Positions 1 to 6,826 are shown, numbered from the stretch's first letter. The stretch is DNA of 16,136 bases from Thermocaproicibacter sp036741535 (GCA_036741535.1 DAINSB010000037.1:1-16136), one strand, 5' to 3'. Notes: a model not told the origin generated them from the sequence alone. Numbers and translations are program-made.

Positions 1-1
1 G

Positions 2-1324
2 CCGCGCATCTACCAGATCGTCGAGGAGATCAACCGCCGCTTCTGCGCCGGCATGCACGCGCGGAACGTCGACGGGTACAAGGTCGGGCGCATGGCGCCG
101 TGGAACGACGGATACGTCAAAATGGCAAACCTCGCGGTCGTCTCCTGCCACAGCGTGAACGGCGTCTCGAAGCTGCACAGCGAAATCCTCAAAAGCAGCG
201 TGTTCCACGACTTCTATACGGAGATGCCCGAAAAATTCACCAACGTGACGAACGGCATCGCGCACCGCCGCTGGCTGTGCCAGGCGAACCCCGGCCTCGC
301 CGCCCTGATCACGGAGCTGATCGGCGACGGCTTCGTGACGGACGCGTCGCTCCTTTCCGGTCTGATGGAGTACAGGGACGACCCGCAGGTCCTGAAAAAA
401 ATGGCCGGGATCAAGCGGAACAACAAGCTGCGCCTCGCGGAGTATATCAAGCGCGAGAACGGCGTCGAAGTCGACCCGGACTCCATCTTCGACGTACAGG
501 TCAAGCGCCTGCACGAGTACAAACGGCAGCACATGAACGCGCTGCAGATCCTTTCGGACTACCAGCGCCTGTGCGAGAACCCGGACCTCGACTTTGCCCC
601 GCGCACCTACATCTTCGGCGCGAAGGCCGCGCCCGGTTATTACGCGGCGAAGCAGATCATCCGGTTCATCGTCGATCTTGCGAAGACCATCGACGCCGAC
701 GAACGCGTCAATAAAAAGATGCGTGTTGTCTTTCTGGAAGACTACCGGGTCACGCTGGCGGAGCTGCTGATGCCGGCGGCCGACATCAGCGAGCAGATCT
801 CCCTCGCGGGCACGGAGGCCTCCGGCACGAGCAACATGAAGCTGATGATCAACGGCGCGGTCACGCTCGGCACGCTCGACGGGGCGAACGTCGAGATCCG
901 CGAGGCGGTCGGCGACGACAACATCATCCTGTTCGGCATGACGGCCCGGCAGGTCGGGGAACTGAAAAAATCCGGCTACAACCCGCGCGTCTTCGCCGAC
1001 AACAACCCGGTCATCAAAAAGGCGCTGGAGGCGGTGGACGCGGGTTTCTGCGGCGTCAGCTTCCGCGACATTGCGGATTCGCTCAAGAACAGCGACCCGT
1101 ATCTGGTGCTGGCGGATTTCGCCTCCTACGCGAAGGCGCGGGAAAAATCGGCGCGGCTGTACTCCGACCCCATCGCGTGGCAGCGGATGTGCCTGGTGAA
1201 CGTGGCGCAGGCCGGACGCTTCGCGGCGGACCGCGCCGTACGGGAGTACGCGCGGAACATCTGGCACGCGGAGCCGGTGCCGGAGCCGGAACCCAGAAAG
1301 CCGCGGTCTCCGCGCCATGTTTAA
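2..1324 (+). CDS. glgP: Glycogen/starch/alpha-glucan phosphorylase, C-terminal part (5' end outside window)
   Basis: Releases glucose 1-phosphate from the non-reducing ends of glycogen or maltodextrins with inorganic phosphate, in the cytoplasm, using pyridoxal phosphate. The frame is open from base 2 (PRIYQIVEEINRRF), so the first ATG inside the window at 53 is internal and about 440 codons of a family of roughly 750-840 residues are present. Family hallmarks in order are the NGIAHRRWL segment (about 256-282), VKRLHEYKRQ (about 509-538), the GAKAAPGYYAAK segment near 620-655, and the PLP-binding stretch GTEASGTSNMKLMING, whose Schiff-base lysine codon is 839-841, followed by GTLDGANVEI. The tail is Pro/Arg-rich and ends inside the next gene: the TAA (1322-1324) lies beyond the ATG of the GH13 gene at 1317. 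This implies translational coupling. Family assignment is secure; preferred substrate (glycogen or maltodextrin) cannot be read from sequence. Confidence 0.96.
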   Translation, partial: PRIYQIVEEINRRFCAGMHARNVDGYKVGRMAPWNDGYVKMANLAVVSCHSVNGVSKLHSEILKSSVFHDFYTEMPEKFTNVTNGIAHRRWLCQANPGLAALITELIGDGFVTDASLLSGLMEYRDDPQVLKKMAGIKRNNKLRLAEYIKRENGVEVDPDSIFDVQVKRLHEYKRQHMNALQILSDYQRLCENPDLDFAPRTYIFGAKAAPGYYAAKQIIRFIVDLAKTIDADERVNKKMRVVFLEDYRVTLAELLMPAADISEQISLAGTEASGTSNMKLMINGAVTLGTLDGANVEIREAVGDDNIILFGMTARQVGELKKSGYNPRVFADNNPVIKKALEAVDAGFCGVSFRDIADSLKNSDPYLVLADFASYAKAREKSARLYSDPIAWQRMCLVNVAQAGRFAADRAVREYARNIWHAEPVPEPEPRKPRSPRHV

Positions 1325-3296
1325 TTCTCGGAACCCGGCTTTCCGCTCGCCGGTGGGCGCGGTGGCCGCGGGGACCCCGGTCCATTTCAAGATCACGCTC
1401 CCGCGCGACCTGCACTGCTCCGCGGCGCGCCTCGTCGTGACGGCGGACGCCACGGGCGCGGAGCAGGCGGCCGGAGCCCGGTTGGTGTCCGGCATGTTCT
1501 GGTGCGGGATGAACGGCGACCAGTACGAGTTCTGGGAATGCCATTTTACGCCCCCTGCGCCGGGGCTTTATTTCTACTCCTTTTCCATCGACACCTGGCG
1601 CGGCACGCTCGCCATTGTGCGGGACTGGGGCGGCGAGGGCGCGCTGAGGCGGGAGGGGCCGCCAACCGGGCTCCGGGTGCCAACCGGGCTCCGGTCGCCG
1701 GCCGCGCAGGCGCTCTGGCAGCTCACAGTGTACGACCCCGCGTTTTCCGTACCTCAGTGGCTGCGGGGCGGGGTGATCTACCAGATCTTCCCCGACCGGT
1801 TTTTCTCTTCCGGCGAAGCGAAGAAAGGCGTGCCCGCCGACCGGCAGCTGCACGGAGGGTGGGGCGAGGAGCCCGACTGGCAGCCGAACGCGCAGGGGAA
1901 AATCACGAACAGCGACTATTTCGGCGGCGATCTTGCGGGCATCCGGCGGAAGCTGCCGTACCTGAAATCGCTCGGCGTGACGTGCCTGTACCTGAACCCG
2001 ATCTTCGAGGCGCACTCCAACCACCGGTACGACACGGCGGATTACACGAAGATCGACCCGCTGCTCGGCACCGAGGGGGATTTTAAAGAGCTGTGCGCCG
2101 CGGCGGCGGCGTGCGGCATCCGCGTGCTGCTCGACGGCGTGTTCAACCACACGGGGAGCGACAGCGTCTATTTCAACCGGGAGGGACGCTACCCCGGGCC
2201 GGGAGCGTACCAGTCGAAGGACTCCCCGTATTATCCGTGGTATCAGTTCAAGAACTGGCCGGACGATTACGTGTGCTGGTGGGGGTTCAAGACCCTTCCG
2301 GACGTGAACGAGTGCGACGAAAGTTTCAGCGCCTATATCAACGGACCAGATGGGGTGATCCGCAAATGGCTTTCGCTCGGCGCCTCCGGTTGGCGGCTGG
2401 ATGTCGCCGACGAGCTGCCGGACCGCTTCCTCGAGGGAATCCGCAGGGCGGCCAAGGCCGAAAAGAGCGACGCCGTCGTCGTGGGCGAGGTATGGGAAGA
2501 CGCCTCCAACAAGGTCGCCTACGGACAGCGACGGCGTTATCTTCTGGGCGGTCAGCTCGACAGCGTGATGAACTACCCGTTCCGCGGTGCGGTGCTCGGC
2601 TTTTTGACGGGCACGGACGCCGCGGCCATGATGGAGCAGATCCTCGCCATCCTCGAGAATTATCCGCCGCAGGTCGTCCATATCCTGATGAACAACATCG
2701 GCACGCACGACACGGAGCGCGCGATCACCGCCCTCGCGGGGGAGCCGGCGAACGGGCGCGGCCGACGCTGGCAAAGCGCGGCCCGCCTGACGCCCGAGCA
2801 GCGCGCCCGGGGCCTTTCGCGGATGCGCCTGGCTTCGCTGATGCAGTTCACCCTGCCCGGGGTGCCGTGCGTCTATTACGGCGACGAGGCGGGCGTGGAG
2901 GGGTACCGGGACCCGTTCAACCGCACCTGCTACCCGTGGGGACACGAGGACGCGGGCCTCGTGGAATGGTACCGCCGCCTCGGCCGGCTGCGCGCGCAGT
3001 GCGCGTGCCTCGCGGAGGGAGATTTCTTCCCGGTGGCGGCGGACGGCGACCTCATGGCCTACGTGCGGAAAAATGAGAGCGGCGCGCTGCTCTGCGCATT
3101 CAACCGCGGCGAAGAGCCGAAGACGCTGACGCTCACGGCGGAATGGCAGGGCGCGCAGGCGCTTTTCGGCCCCGCGCCGGACGCGCGGAACCGGCTGACC
3201 GTGCCCCCAATTGGCTGCGCGGTTTTGCAGGCGCAGGCGGAACGGACGGTGTCCGCGCCAAAAACCGGGGACGAGGGCTTCGCCCATGATAGGTAA
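1317..3296 (+). CDS. Glycoside hydrolase family 13 alpha-glucan hydrolase (neopullulanase/alpha-amylase type)
   Basis: 659 residues, no signal peptide, so a cytoplasmic enzyme acting on alpha-glucans or maltodextrins. Residues 1 to about 140 form an N-terminal beta-sandwich-like, CBM34-type region. The catalytic (beta/alpha)8 barrel starts near GGVIYQIFPDRF (151-162). The four GH13 regions are present: DGVFNHTG (273-280), GWRLDVADE with nucleophile D362, GEVWED with acid/base E391, and NNIGTHD with transition-state stabiliser D465. A C-terminal beta domain covers about 570-640. The ATG overlaps the end of glgP by 8 bp and has no good Shine-Dalgarno sequence, so translation probably depends on ribosomes finishing glgP. 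The partnership fits debranching or endo-cleavage of glucan feeding the phosphorylase. Neopullulanase, cyclomaltodextrinase and alpha-amylase specificities cannot be separated by eye. An 18-bp tandem duplication lies in the linker before the barrel. Confidence 0.93.
   Translation: MFNSRNPAFRSPVGAVAAGTPVHFKITLPRDLHCSAARLVVTADATGAEQAAGARLVSGMFWCGMNGDQYEFWECHFTPPAPGLYFYSFSIDTWRGTLAIVRDWGGEGALRREGPPTGLRVPTGLRSPAAQALWQLTVYDPAFSVPQWLRGGVIYQIFPDRFFSSGEAKKGVPADRQLHGGWGEEPDWQPNAQGKITNSDYFGGDLAGIRRKLPYLKSLGVTCLYLNPIFEAHSNHRYDTADYTKIDPLLGTEGDFKELCAAAAACGIRVLLDGVFNHTGSDSVYFNREGRYPGPGAYQSKDSPYYPWYQFKNWPDDYVCWWGFKTLPDVNECDESFSAYINGPDGVIRKWLSLGASGWRLDVADELPDRFLEGIRRAAKAEKSDAVVVGEVWEDASNKVAYGQRRRYLLGGQLDSVMNYPFRGAVLGFLTGTDAAAMMEQILAILENYPPQVVHILMNNIGTHDTERAITALAGEPANGRGRRWQSAARLTPEQRARGLSRMRLASLMQFTLPGVPCVYYGDEAGVEGYRDPFNRTCYPWGHEDAGLVEWYRRLGRLRAQCACLAEGDFFPVAADGDLMAYVRKNESGALLCAFNRGEEPKTLTLTAEWQGAQALFGPAPDARNRLTVPPIGCAVLQAQAERTVSAPKTGDEGFAHDR
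1661..1696 (+). repeat. 18-bp tandem duplication inside the GH13 gene
   Basis: Two adjacent 18-bp units, 1661-1678 and 1679-1696, share their first 16 bases (GCCAACCGGGCTCCGG). The frame is kept, giving PTGLRV-PTGLRS at about residues 116-127, between the N-terminal domain and the catalytic barrel. It looks like a recent in-frame slippage duplication in a flexible linker. Confidence 0.85.
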
Positions 3297-3310
3297 AGTC
3301 TCTTTTTGTC

Positions 3311-3338
3311 TTGACTTTCTGCCAGAAAAAGGTATAAT
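3311..3338 (+). promoter_or_regulatory. Strong SigA-type promoter for a putative noncoding RNA
   Basis: TTGACT (3311-3316), 16 bp, then a consensus TATAAT (3333-3338), preceded by an A-rich stretch. Transcription should start near 3345. An inverted repeat AAAGTC (3295-3300) / GACTTT (3313-3318) overlaps the -35 element and could be an operator. No protein gene with a ribosome site follows at a normal distance; what follows is the structured region 3369-3454. Confidence 0.75.
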
Positions 3339-3344
3339 TTGACT

Positions 3345-3645
3345 TGCAGGATACAATAAAATAAGAAATGCAATGCAGGAACAGGCGTTGAAGCACCTGC
3401 CCCCTGCAAACGGAGAGCCAGCTCCGTCTGCAACCGAGTAATCGGCACATTGCGGAAATATTATACCTCTTTTTCGCCTTTTTGTATAGGGGGATTATGA
3501 GAGGTTTCGCGGTGCGTTTTTACGGGCGTTGCGTATGGATGAAGAATCCGTATGCGGCGCCATTTTTGTGTCCTGCGGCAGGCGGCGGCCAGGTTGAGAG
3601 GAAAACGACGCCCGCCCACCGGCCGTCGCCTGCCTTGTTTCGTTT
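3345..3645 (+). ncRNA. Putative structured noncoding RNA, family not recognised
   Basis: The start is inferred from the promoter at 3311-3338 and the end from the hairpin at 3577-3634. The core is a multi-branch fold. Closing stem P1 pairs 3369-3375 with 3448-3454 (GCAATG with CATTGC plus one G-U). Inside it, P2 pairs 3376-3379 with 3403-3406 and then 3382-3385 with 3396-3399. P3 is a perfect 6-bp hairpin (ACGGAG 3410-3415 with CTCCGT 3422-3427). P4 is CCGA (3434-3437) with UCGG (3442-3445) closed by a GUAA tetraloop, a GNRA type. CTGCAAACGGAG and CTGCAACCGAG recur before P3 and P4. I do not recognise it as SRP RNA, tmRNA, 6S RNA, RNase P RNA or a riboswitch I know. It could be a small RNA or a leader whose gene has been lost. 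The only downstream reading frame (from 3497) is not convincing. Confidence 0.5.
3577..3645 (+). terminator. Terminator-like long hairpin with T-rich tail
   Basis: Arms 3577-3590 and 3621-3634 pair over 14 bp (13 Watson-Crick plus one G-U) around a 30-nt loop. A T-rich stretch (TTGTTTCGTTTT) follows on the plus strand only. This would end a transcript begun near 3345. The tail is interrupted by G and C, so efficiency is uncertain. Confidence 0.5.
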
Positions 3646-3773
3646 TCGCCCGTCAGAGGGGTCGCCGCCCGGGGCGGCGCACCTGCCGGGAGTTGCCCCC
3701 GACTGTCCGGGCAAAAGAAAGCCTTCGATTTTCACCGGGCGATATGCCCGGCCGTTCGTGCAGGCTGTGCCTG
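3646..3773. other. Non-coding spacer with GC-rich hairpins
   Basis: Contains a perfect 7-bp hairpin (CGCCGCC 3663-3669 with GGCGGCG 3673-3679) and a 6-bp one (CCGGGC 3735-3740 with GCCCGG 3746-3751). A third, GCAGGC-TGT-GCCTGC (3760-3774), touches the stop codon of the minus-strand gene. The last two may help end that gene's transcript, but no clean T-run follows either of them. No protein gene is seen here. Confidence 0.4.
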
Positions 3774-4250
3774 CTAGGCGTAGGTGTCGAGGATGTTGCC
3801 GACGGTGGTGCTGTTCAGGTAGCTCTGGTAGCTGTTGACCGGGCCGGTGGACGAGGGCGCGCTGATCTGCTTTTCCGCATAGGCGAGCGTGGCGTCCGTA
3901 CCGGCGTTGACGGTTTTGAGGAAAACCGAAGAATCGGCACTGCCGGACAGGATGTCGGCGGCGCTGCTGCTGCCGAGCGTGCTTTTCAGCACGTCGTAGG
4001 CGTTCACGTCGACGTTCTGGAGCTGGCTGGTCTGGAATACCTGCTGCGCAAAGCCGTCCACGCGCGGCAGGTACGCGAAATCTGCGCTGCCGCTCTTCTC
4101 GAGGGCCTGGTTCGCCGCGCTCACGTCCGTGATGCCGTAGTATTTTTCGGAAATCCCGGATGTATCGGGCATATCGGTGTAGCTGCCGCTTTGGCTCAGC
4201 AGGTAAGAAGAGTAGAGCTGCTGGGCAAGACTGAGTGCCGTCAATCCCAT
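3774..4250 (-). CDS. Unknown Ser/Ala-rich protein with a sigma-D (motility) promoter
   Basis: 158 residues starting MGLTALSLAQQLY; the family is not recognised. The start at 4250 is chosen because AGGAGGG lies 6-7 bases upstream; an in-frame start at 4274 would precede that site. The protein has no Cys, Trp or His, only one Arg and few Lys, and is rich in Ser, Ala, Thr, Asp, Gln and Asn. This composition is typical of exported flagellar filament, hook and associated proteins. There is no classical signal peptide or membrane helix; residues 1-20 form a short amphipathic, Leu/Gln/Ser-rich segment. The gene stands alone and is transcribed from a near-consensus sigma-D promoter (4290-4316), so a role in the flagellar or motility regulon is inferred. 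No flagellar gene lies nearby in the window. Confidence 0.8.
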   Translation of the reverse strand: MGLTALSLAQQLYSSYLLSQSGSYTDMPDTSGISEKYYGITDVSAANQALEKSGSADFAYLPRVDGFAQQVFQTSQLQNVDVNAYDVLKSTLGSSSAADILSGSADSSVFLKTVNAGTDATLAYAEKQISAPSSTGPVNSYQSYLNSTTVGNILDTYA

Positions 4251-4289
4251 GGCGATCCCTCCTTCTGAAAACAATGCCTTCTACTACAG

Positions 4290-4316
4290 GTATCGGCACA
4301 AAACGGCCGTTGTTTA
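4290..4316 (-). promoter_or_regulatory. Sigma-D/FliA-type promoter
   Basis: Read on the minus strand: TAAA (4316-4313), exactly 15 bp, GCCGATAC (4297-4290). The established Bacillus sigma-D consensus is TAAA-N15-GCCGATAT, so only the last base differs. Transcription would start about 4283, leaving a leader of about 33 nt before the ATG at 4250. The spacer contains the palindrome AACGGCCGTT. No SigA-type promoter is visible in the same 85-bp gap. Confidence 0.72.
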
Positions 4317-4335
4317 GGCAATGAAAAATGAAATT

Positions 4336-4818
4336 TTACGGTTTGCTCCCGCTGTTGCTCTTGGCGGTGAGGGACTCCACGTCGATCCGCACGACGGCGG
4401 TGTGCGCGAAGACGGCGGGGTCGAATTCCGGCGCGCCCTCATAGCCGTAGTGGCGCATGACGCGCAGCAGCCCTTCGGATTTTTCGGCGGGGTCCACGAC
4501 GATCACGGCCCGGCCTTCTCCCATTGCGCTTTCATATTCCGCCGTCCAGCTGCAGGCTTTTTCCGCCTCCGCGATCTTGAGCAGGCGGTCGGCCGCAAAG
4601 CAGACCTGCGGATTTATGCGGATGATGTCGAGCTTTCTGCCGGAAGAGGCGCAGTGGAAGTACAGCGCGGTCCCGCCCGCGCCGGGGCGGATGCCGAAGC
4701 TCAGCGGCACGACGTAGGGCCTGCCGCCGTCGCAGAGGCCGAGGTGCAGCACGTTGCAGCGCCGCAGGATTTCGAGCTGCTTTTCGGGTTCCGTGATCTC
4801 TCTGTCGCTTCTTCGCAT
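4336..4818 (-). CDS. NimA-like pyridoxamine 5'-phosphate oxidase family (FMN-binding split-barrel) protein
   Basis: 160 residues from the ATG at 4818, chosen because AAAGGAG lies 6 bases upstream; the longer frame from 4857 would begin inside glyQS. MRRSDREI at the N-terminus, LCDGGRPYVVPLSFG (28-42), YFHCASSGRKLDIIR (53-67) and YESAMGEGRA (95-104) fit the NimA-like branch of flavin-binding split-barrel proteins. That family includes 5-nitroimidazole reductases, flavin reductases and many members of unknown substrate. Probably a cytoplasmic dimer binding FMN. It starts 19 bp after the glyQS stop, so it is co-transcribed with it; no functional link to tRNA charging is obvious. No clear terminator follows before the sigma-D promoter. 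Confidence 0.88.
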   Translation of the reverse strand: MRRSDREITEPEKQLEILRRCNVLHLGLCDGGRPYVVPLSFGIRPGAGGTALYFHCASSGRKLDIIRINPQVCFAADRLLKIAEAEKACSWTAEYESAMGEGRAVIVVDPAEKSEGLLRVMRHYGYEGAPEFDPAVFAHTAVVRIDVESLTAKSNSGSKP

Positions 4819-4837
4819 AACGCGCTCCTTTCGCCCG

Positions 4838-6169
4838 CTAAAACCGGACTTTTTCATCGATATAGCGTTCCAGCTCGCCGACGGCGATGCGGTCCTGCTT
4901 CATGGAGTCGCGGTCGCGCACGGTCACGCAGCCGTCCTCGCCGCTCTGGAAGTCGTAGGTCACGCAGAACGGCGTGCCGATCTCGTCCTGGCGGCGGTAA
5001 CGCTTGCCGATGGAGCCGGTGTCGTCGTAGTCCGCCGTGAAATGTTTGGAGAGCTCTTGGTGGATCGCCTGCGCCTGCTCGCCCAGTTTTTTGCTCAGCG
5101 GCAGCACCGCGCACTGGAACGGCGCGAGGGCCGGATGCAGGTGCAGCACCGTGCGGGTGTCCTTTTCGTCGAGCTTTTCCTCGTCGTAGGCGTCCACAAG
5201 GAACGCGAGCGCGACGCGGTCCGCGCCGAGCGACGGCTCGATGACGTAGGGGATGTAGCGTTCGTTGGCTTCGGGGTCGAAATACTCGAGGCTCTTGCCG
5301 GAGTGCTCCTGGTGGCGCGAGAGGTCGTAGTCGGTGCGGTCGGCCACGCCCCAGAGCTCGCCCCAGCCGAACGGGAACCGGTATTCGATGTCCGTCGTGG
5401 CCTTGGAGTAAAACGACAGTTCCTCTTTCCCATGGTCGCGCAGGCGCATGTTCTCCTCCGTCATGCCGAGGTCGAGCAGGAACTTTTTGCAAAAGTCCTT
5501 CCAGTAACGGAACCAGTCGAGATCGGTGCCGGGCTTGCAGAAGAACTCGAGCTCCATCTGCTCGAATTCGCGCAGGCGGAACAGAAAGTTGCCGAACGGG
5601 ATCTTTTTCCGCGTGGTGCGCTGCACGTTCGCAAAGTTGACGAAAATGCCCTGCGCCGTCTCCGGGCGGAGATAGATCTCGCTCTTGGAATCCTCCGTCA
5701 CGCCCTGATAGGTCTTGAACATCAGGTTGAACTGGCGGATGTCCGTGAAGTTCTCGCCGCCGCAGTTCGGGCATTTGATGTGGTTGTCCCGGATGAACGC
5801 CATCATCTTCTCGTTGCTCCAGCCGTCGGCGGGCTCCCCGGTGAAGGCCTCGATCAGCTTGTCCGCGCGGTGGCGGGTCTTGCAGTCGCGGCAGTCCATC
5901 AGCGGGTCGGAAAATCCGCCCACATGGCCGGAGGCGACCCACACCTGCGGGTTCATCAGGATGGCCGAGTCGAGCCCCACGTTGTAGGGGCTCTCCTGGA
6001 CGAACTTTTTCCACCAGGCGCGCTTCACGTTGTTTTTGAACAGAACGCCGAGCGGACCGTAATCCCATGCGTTGGAAAGCCCGCCGTAGATTTCGGAGCC
6101 GGCGTAGATGAATCCGCGGTTCTTGCACAGGGCGACGATCTGGTCCATTGTCTTTTCGGTAGCTTGCAT
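4838..6169 (-). CDS. glyQS: Glycyl-tRNA synthetase (alpha2, single-chain class II type)
   Basis: Attaches glycine to tRNA-Gly with ATP; cytoplasmic homodimer. 443 residues, near the usual length of about 460. The N-terminus FIYAGSEIYGGLSNAWDYGPLG (20-41) is typical. A zinc-type insertion has Cys pairs at C93/C96 and C133/C136. Class II motif 2 is FRLREFEQMELEFF (197-210) and motif 3 is EPSLGADRVALAFL (311-324). The C-terminal anticodon-binding domain runs from about 340 to 443 (VLPLSKK, YRRQDEIGTPFCVTYD). The ATG at 6169 has GGAGG 9 bases upstream. It lies 43 bp behind gtrA and 19 bp ahead of the flavin-protein gene. The gap before it is too short for a T-box leader, the usual Firmicute control of glycyl-tRNA synthetase genes. 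Confidence 0.97.
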   Translation of the reverse strand: MQATEKTMDQIVALCKNRGFIYAGSEIYGGLSNAWDYGPLGVLFKNNVKRAWWKKFVQESPYNVGLDSAILMNPQVWVASGHVGGFSDPLMDCRDCKTRHRADKLIEAFTGEPADGWSNEKMMAFIRDNHIKCPNCGGENFTDIRQFNLMFKTYQGVTEDSKSEIYLRPETAQGIFVNFANVQRTTRKKIPFGNFLFRLREFEQMELEFFCKPGTDLDWFRYWKDFCKKFLLDLGMTEENMRLRDHGKEELSFYSKATTDIEYRFPFGWGELWGVADRTDYDLSRHQEHSGKSLEYFDPEANERYIPYVIEPSLGADRVALAFLVDAYDEEKLDEKDTRTVLHLHPALAPFQCAVLPLSKKLGEQAQAIHQELSKHFTADYDDTGSIGKRYRRQDEIGTPFCVTYDFQSGEDGCVTVRDRDSMKQDRIAVGELERYIDEKVRF

Positions 6170-6212
6170 GTTCCATTTCCTCCGTTGCGGAGCCGCCGGC
6201 CGCGGCCCGCAT

Positions 6213-6632
6213 TTATTTTTTTCTGAAAATGATCAGTTTGCTGAAAACGTAGTTGATGACGACGACGACGACGTTGTCCGCGACTTTGGAGAGAAGTTTG
6301 TTCCAGCCGCAGACCTCGATCAGGAGCCAGAGGCACGCGTAGTCCACGCCGAGCGACAGCAGGCGCGCGCCGGTGAACTCGGCCAGCTCGCGCCAGAAGA
6401 CCCCGGCCCGGAAACTTTTGCTTTTGAAGACGTACAGCTTGTTCGTCAGAAAAGCGAACAGCACCGCGAGGATCCACGCCACGATGTTCGCGGCCTGCCA
6501 GCTCCAGCGCAGCACGCCGTTGCAGAGCTGAAAAACGCCGATGTTGATCAGCGTCGTCAGGATGCCGAAAACGAGATAGGAGAGCATCTCGGGCGTCGTA
6601 AAAAAGCGCCACAATTTTCTGATCGTACCCAC
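6213..6632 (-). CDS. GtrA family membrane protein
   Basis: 139 residues with four predicted membrane helices at about 15-37, 43-64, 84-106 and 116-134, matching the GtrA family. Members are thought to help move lipid-linked sugars across the membrane or to assist glycosyltransferases that decorate cell-surface polymers. The family-type sequences NKLYVFKSKSF after helix 2 and NYVFSKLIIFRKK at the C-terminus are present. The start is GTG at 6632 with CGGAG 7 bases upstream; no ATG alternative is suitable. It is the first gene of the cluster gtrA-glyQS-flavin protein, with its own promoter 31-59 bp upstream. Its partner glycosyltransferase is not in the window. Confidence 0.88.
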   Translation of the reverse strand: MGTIRKLWRFFTTPEMLSYLVFGILTTLINIGVFQLCNGVLRWSWQAANIVAWILAVLFAFLTNKLYVFKSKSFRAGVFWRELAEFTGARLLSLGVDYACLWLLIEVCGWNKLLSKVADNVVVVVINYVFSKLIIFRKK

Positions 6633-6662
6633 GCCAACACTCCGAATCGTTAAGATGATACC

Positions 6663-6691
6663 AGTTTACCATCCCGCTGCCCGGATTTCAA
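6663..6691 (-). promoter_or_regulatory. Promoter for the gtrA-glyQS cluster
   Basis: On the minus strand TTGAAA (6691-6686), 17 bp, TAAACT (6668-6663). That is five of six and four of six consensus positions. Transcription would start near 6656, only about 24 nt before the GTG of gtrA, so there is no room for a riboswitch in this transcript. Confidence 0.5.
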
Positions 6692-6736
6692 GTATGGCGT
6701 GTCGCCACTGCCAGGCCGCGCCGGTTAGAGCTATGG

Positions 6737-6757
6737 AAAAAACAAGCCGGTTCCGGC
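6737..6757 (-). terminator. Candidate intrinsic terminator
   Basis: Minus strand: short GC hairpin GCCGG-AA-CCGGC followed by TTG and TTTTTT. The stem must open to three or four pairs to form a loop, so it is weak unless the neighbouring fold contributes. It lies upstream of the gtrA promoter, so it would not end gtrA transcripts. Confidence 0.4.
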
Positions 6758-6826
6758 GCGAGAGTCGGGGGACACTCCCGGAGACGCATTCTCGTCCGCG
6801 GGAGCGGTTCCCAAAACACTCGCGCC
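6737..6826 (-). other. Multi-hairpin region ending in a terminator-like site, possible small RNA
   Basis: An 8-bp stem, GGCGCGAG (6755-6762) with CTCGCGCC (6819-6826), encloses three small hairpins: 6766-6769 with 6777-6780, 6781-6784 with 6790-6793, and 6800-6803 with 6809-6812. On the minus strand it runs into GCCGGAACCGGC (6757-6746), TTG and six T (6742-6737). The terminator arm shares bases with the 3' strand of the closing stem, so the two would compete. No convincing minus-strand promoter was found just upstream. The gap 6692-6889 has no protein gene. Confidence 0.35.

Noticed and set aside
1083..3356. 757-codon open frame on the minus strand opposite glgP/GH13
   Set aside because: Arg/Pro/His-rich antisense shadow; both plus-strand genes are supported by catalytic motifs.
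3059..3450. Two overlapping minus-strand frames over the GH13 3' end and the RNA region
   Set aside because: Low-complexity products without ribosome sites; they cover the structured RNA and the plus-strand promoter.
3369..3454. tRNA gene
   Set aside because: The 7-bp closing stem with three arms suggested a tRNA. The arm lengths, the missing T-loop consensus, the missing anticodon loop of seven and the missing CCA-type end rule it out.
3482..3838. Open frame (TTG 3482 or ATG 3497) after the structured RNA
   Set aside because: The AGGGGG before the ATG at 3497 is only 3 bases away. The frame runs through the 14-bp terminator-like hairpin and overlaps the 3' end of the opposite gene, and its Arg/Pro/Cys-rich product looks non-coding.
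6804..6812. T-box riboswitch core for glyQS
   Set aside because: GGGAACCGC is only partly like the T-box sequence. No Stem I with specifier loop is visible upstream, and the gtrA promoter lies downstream of it. Kept only as a point to test.
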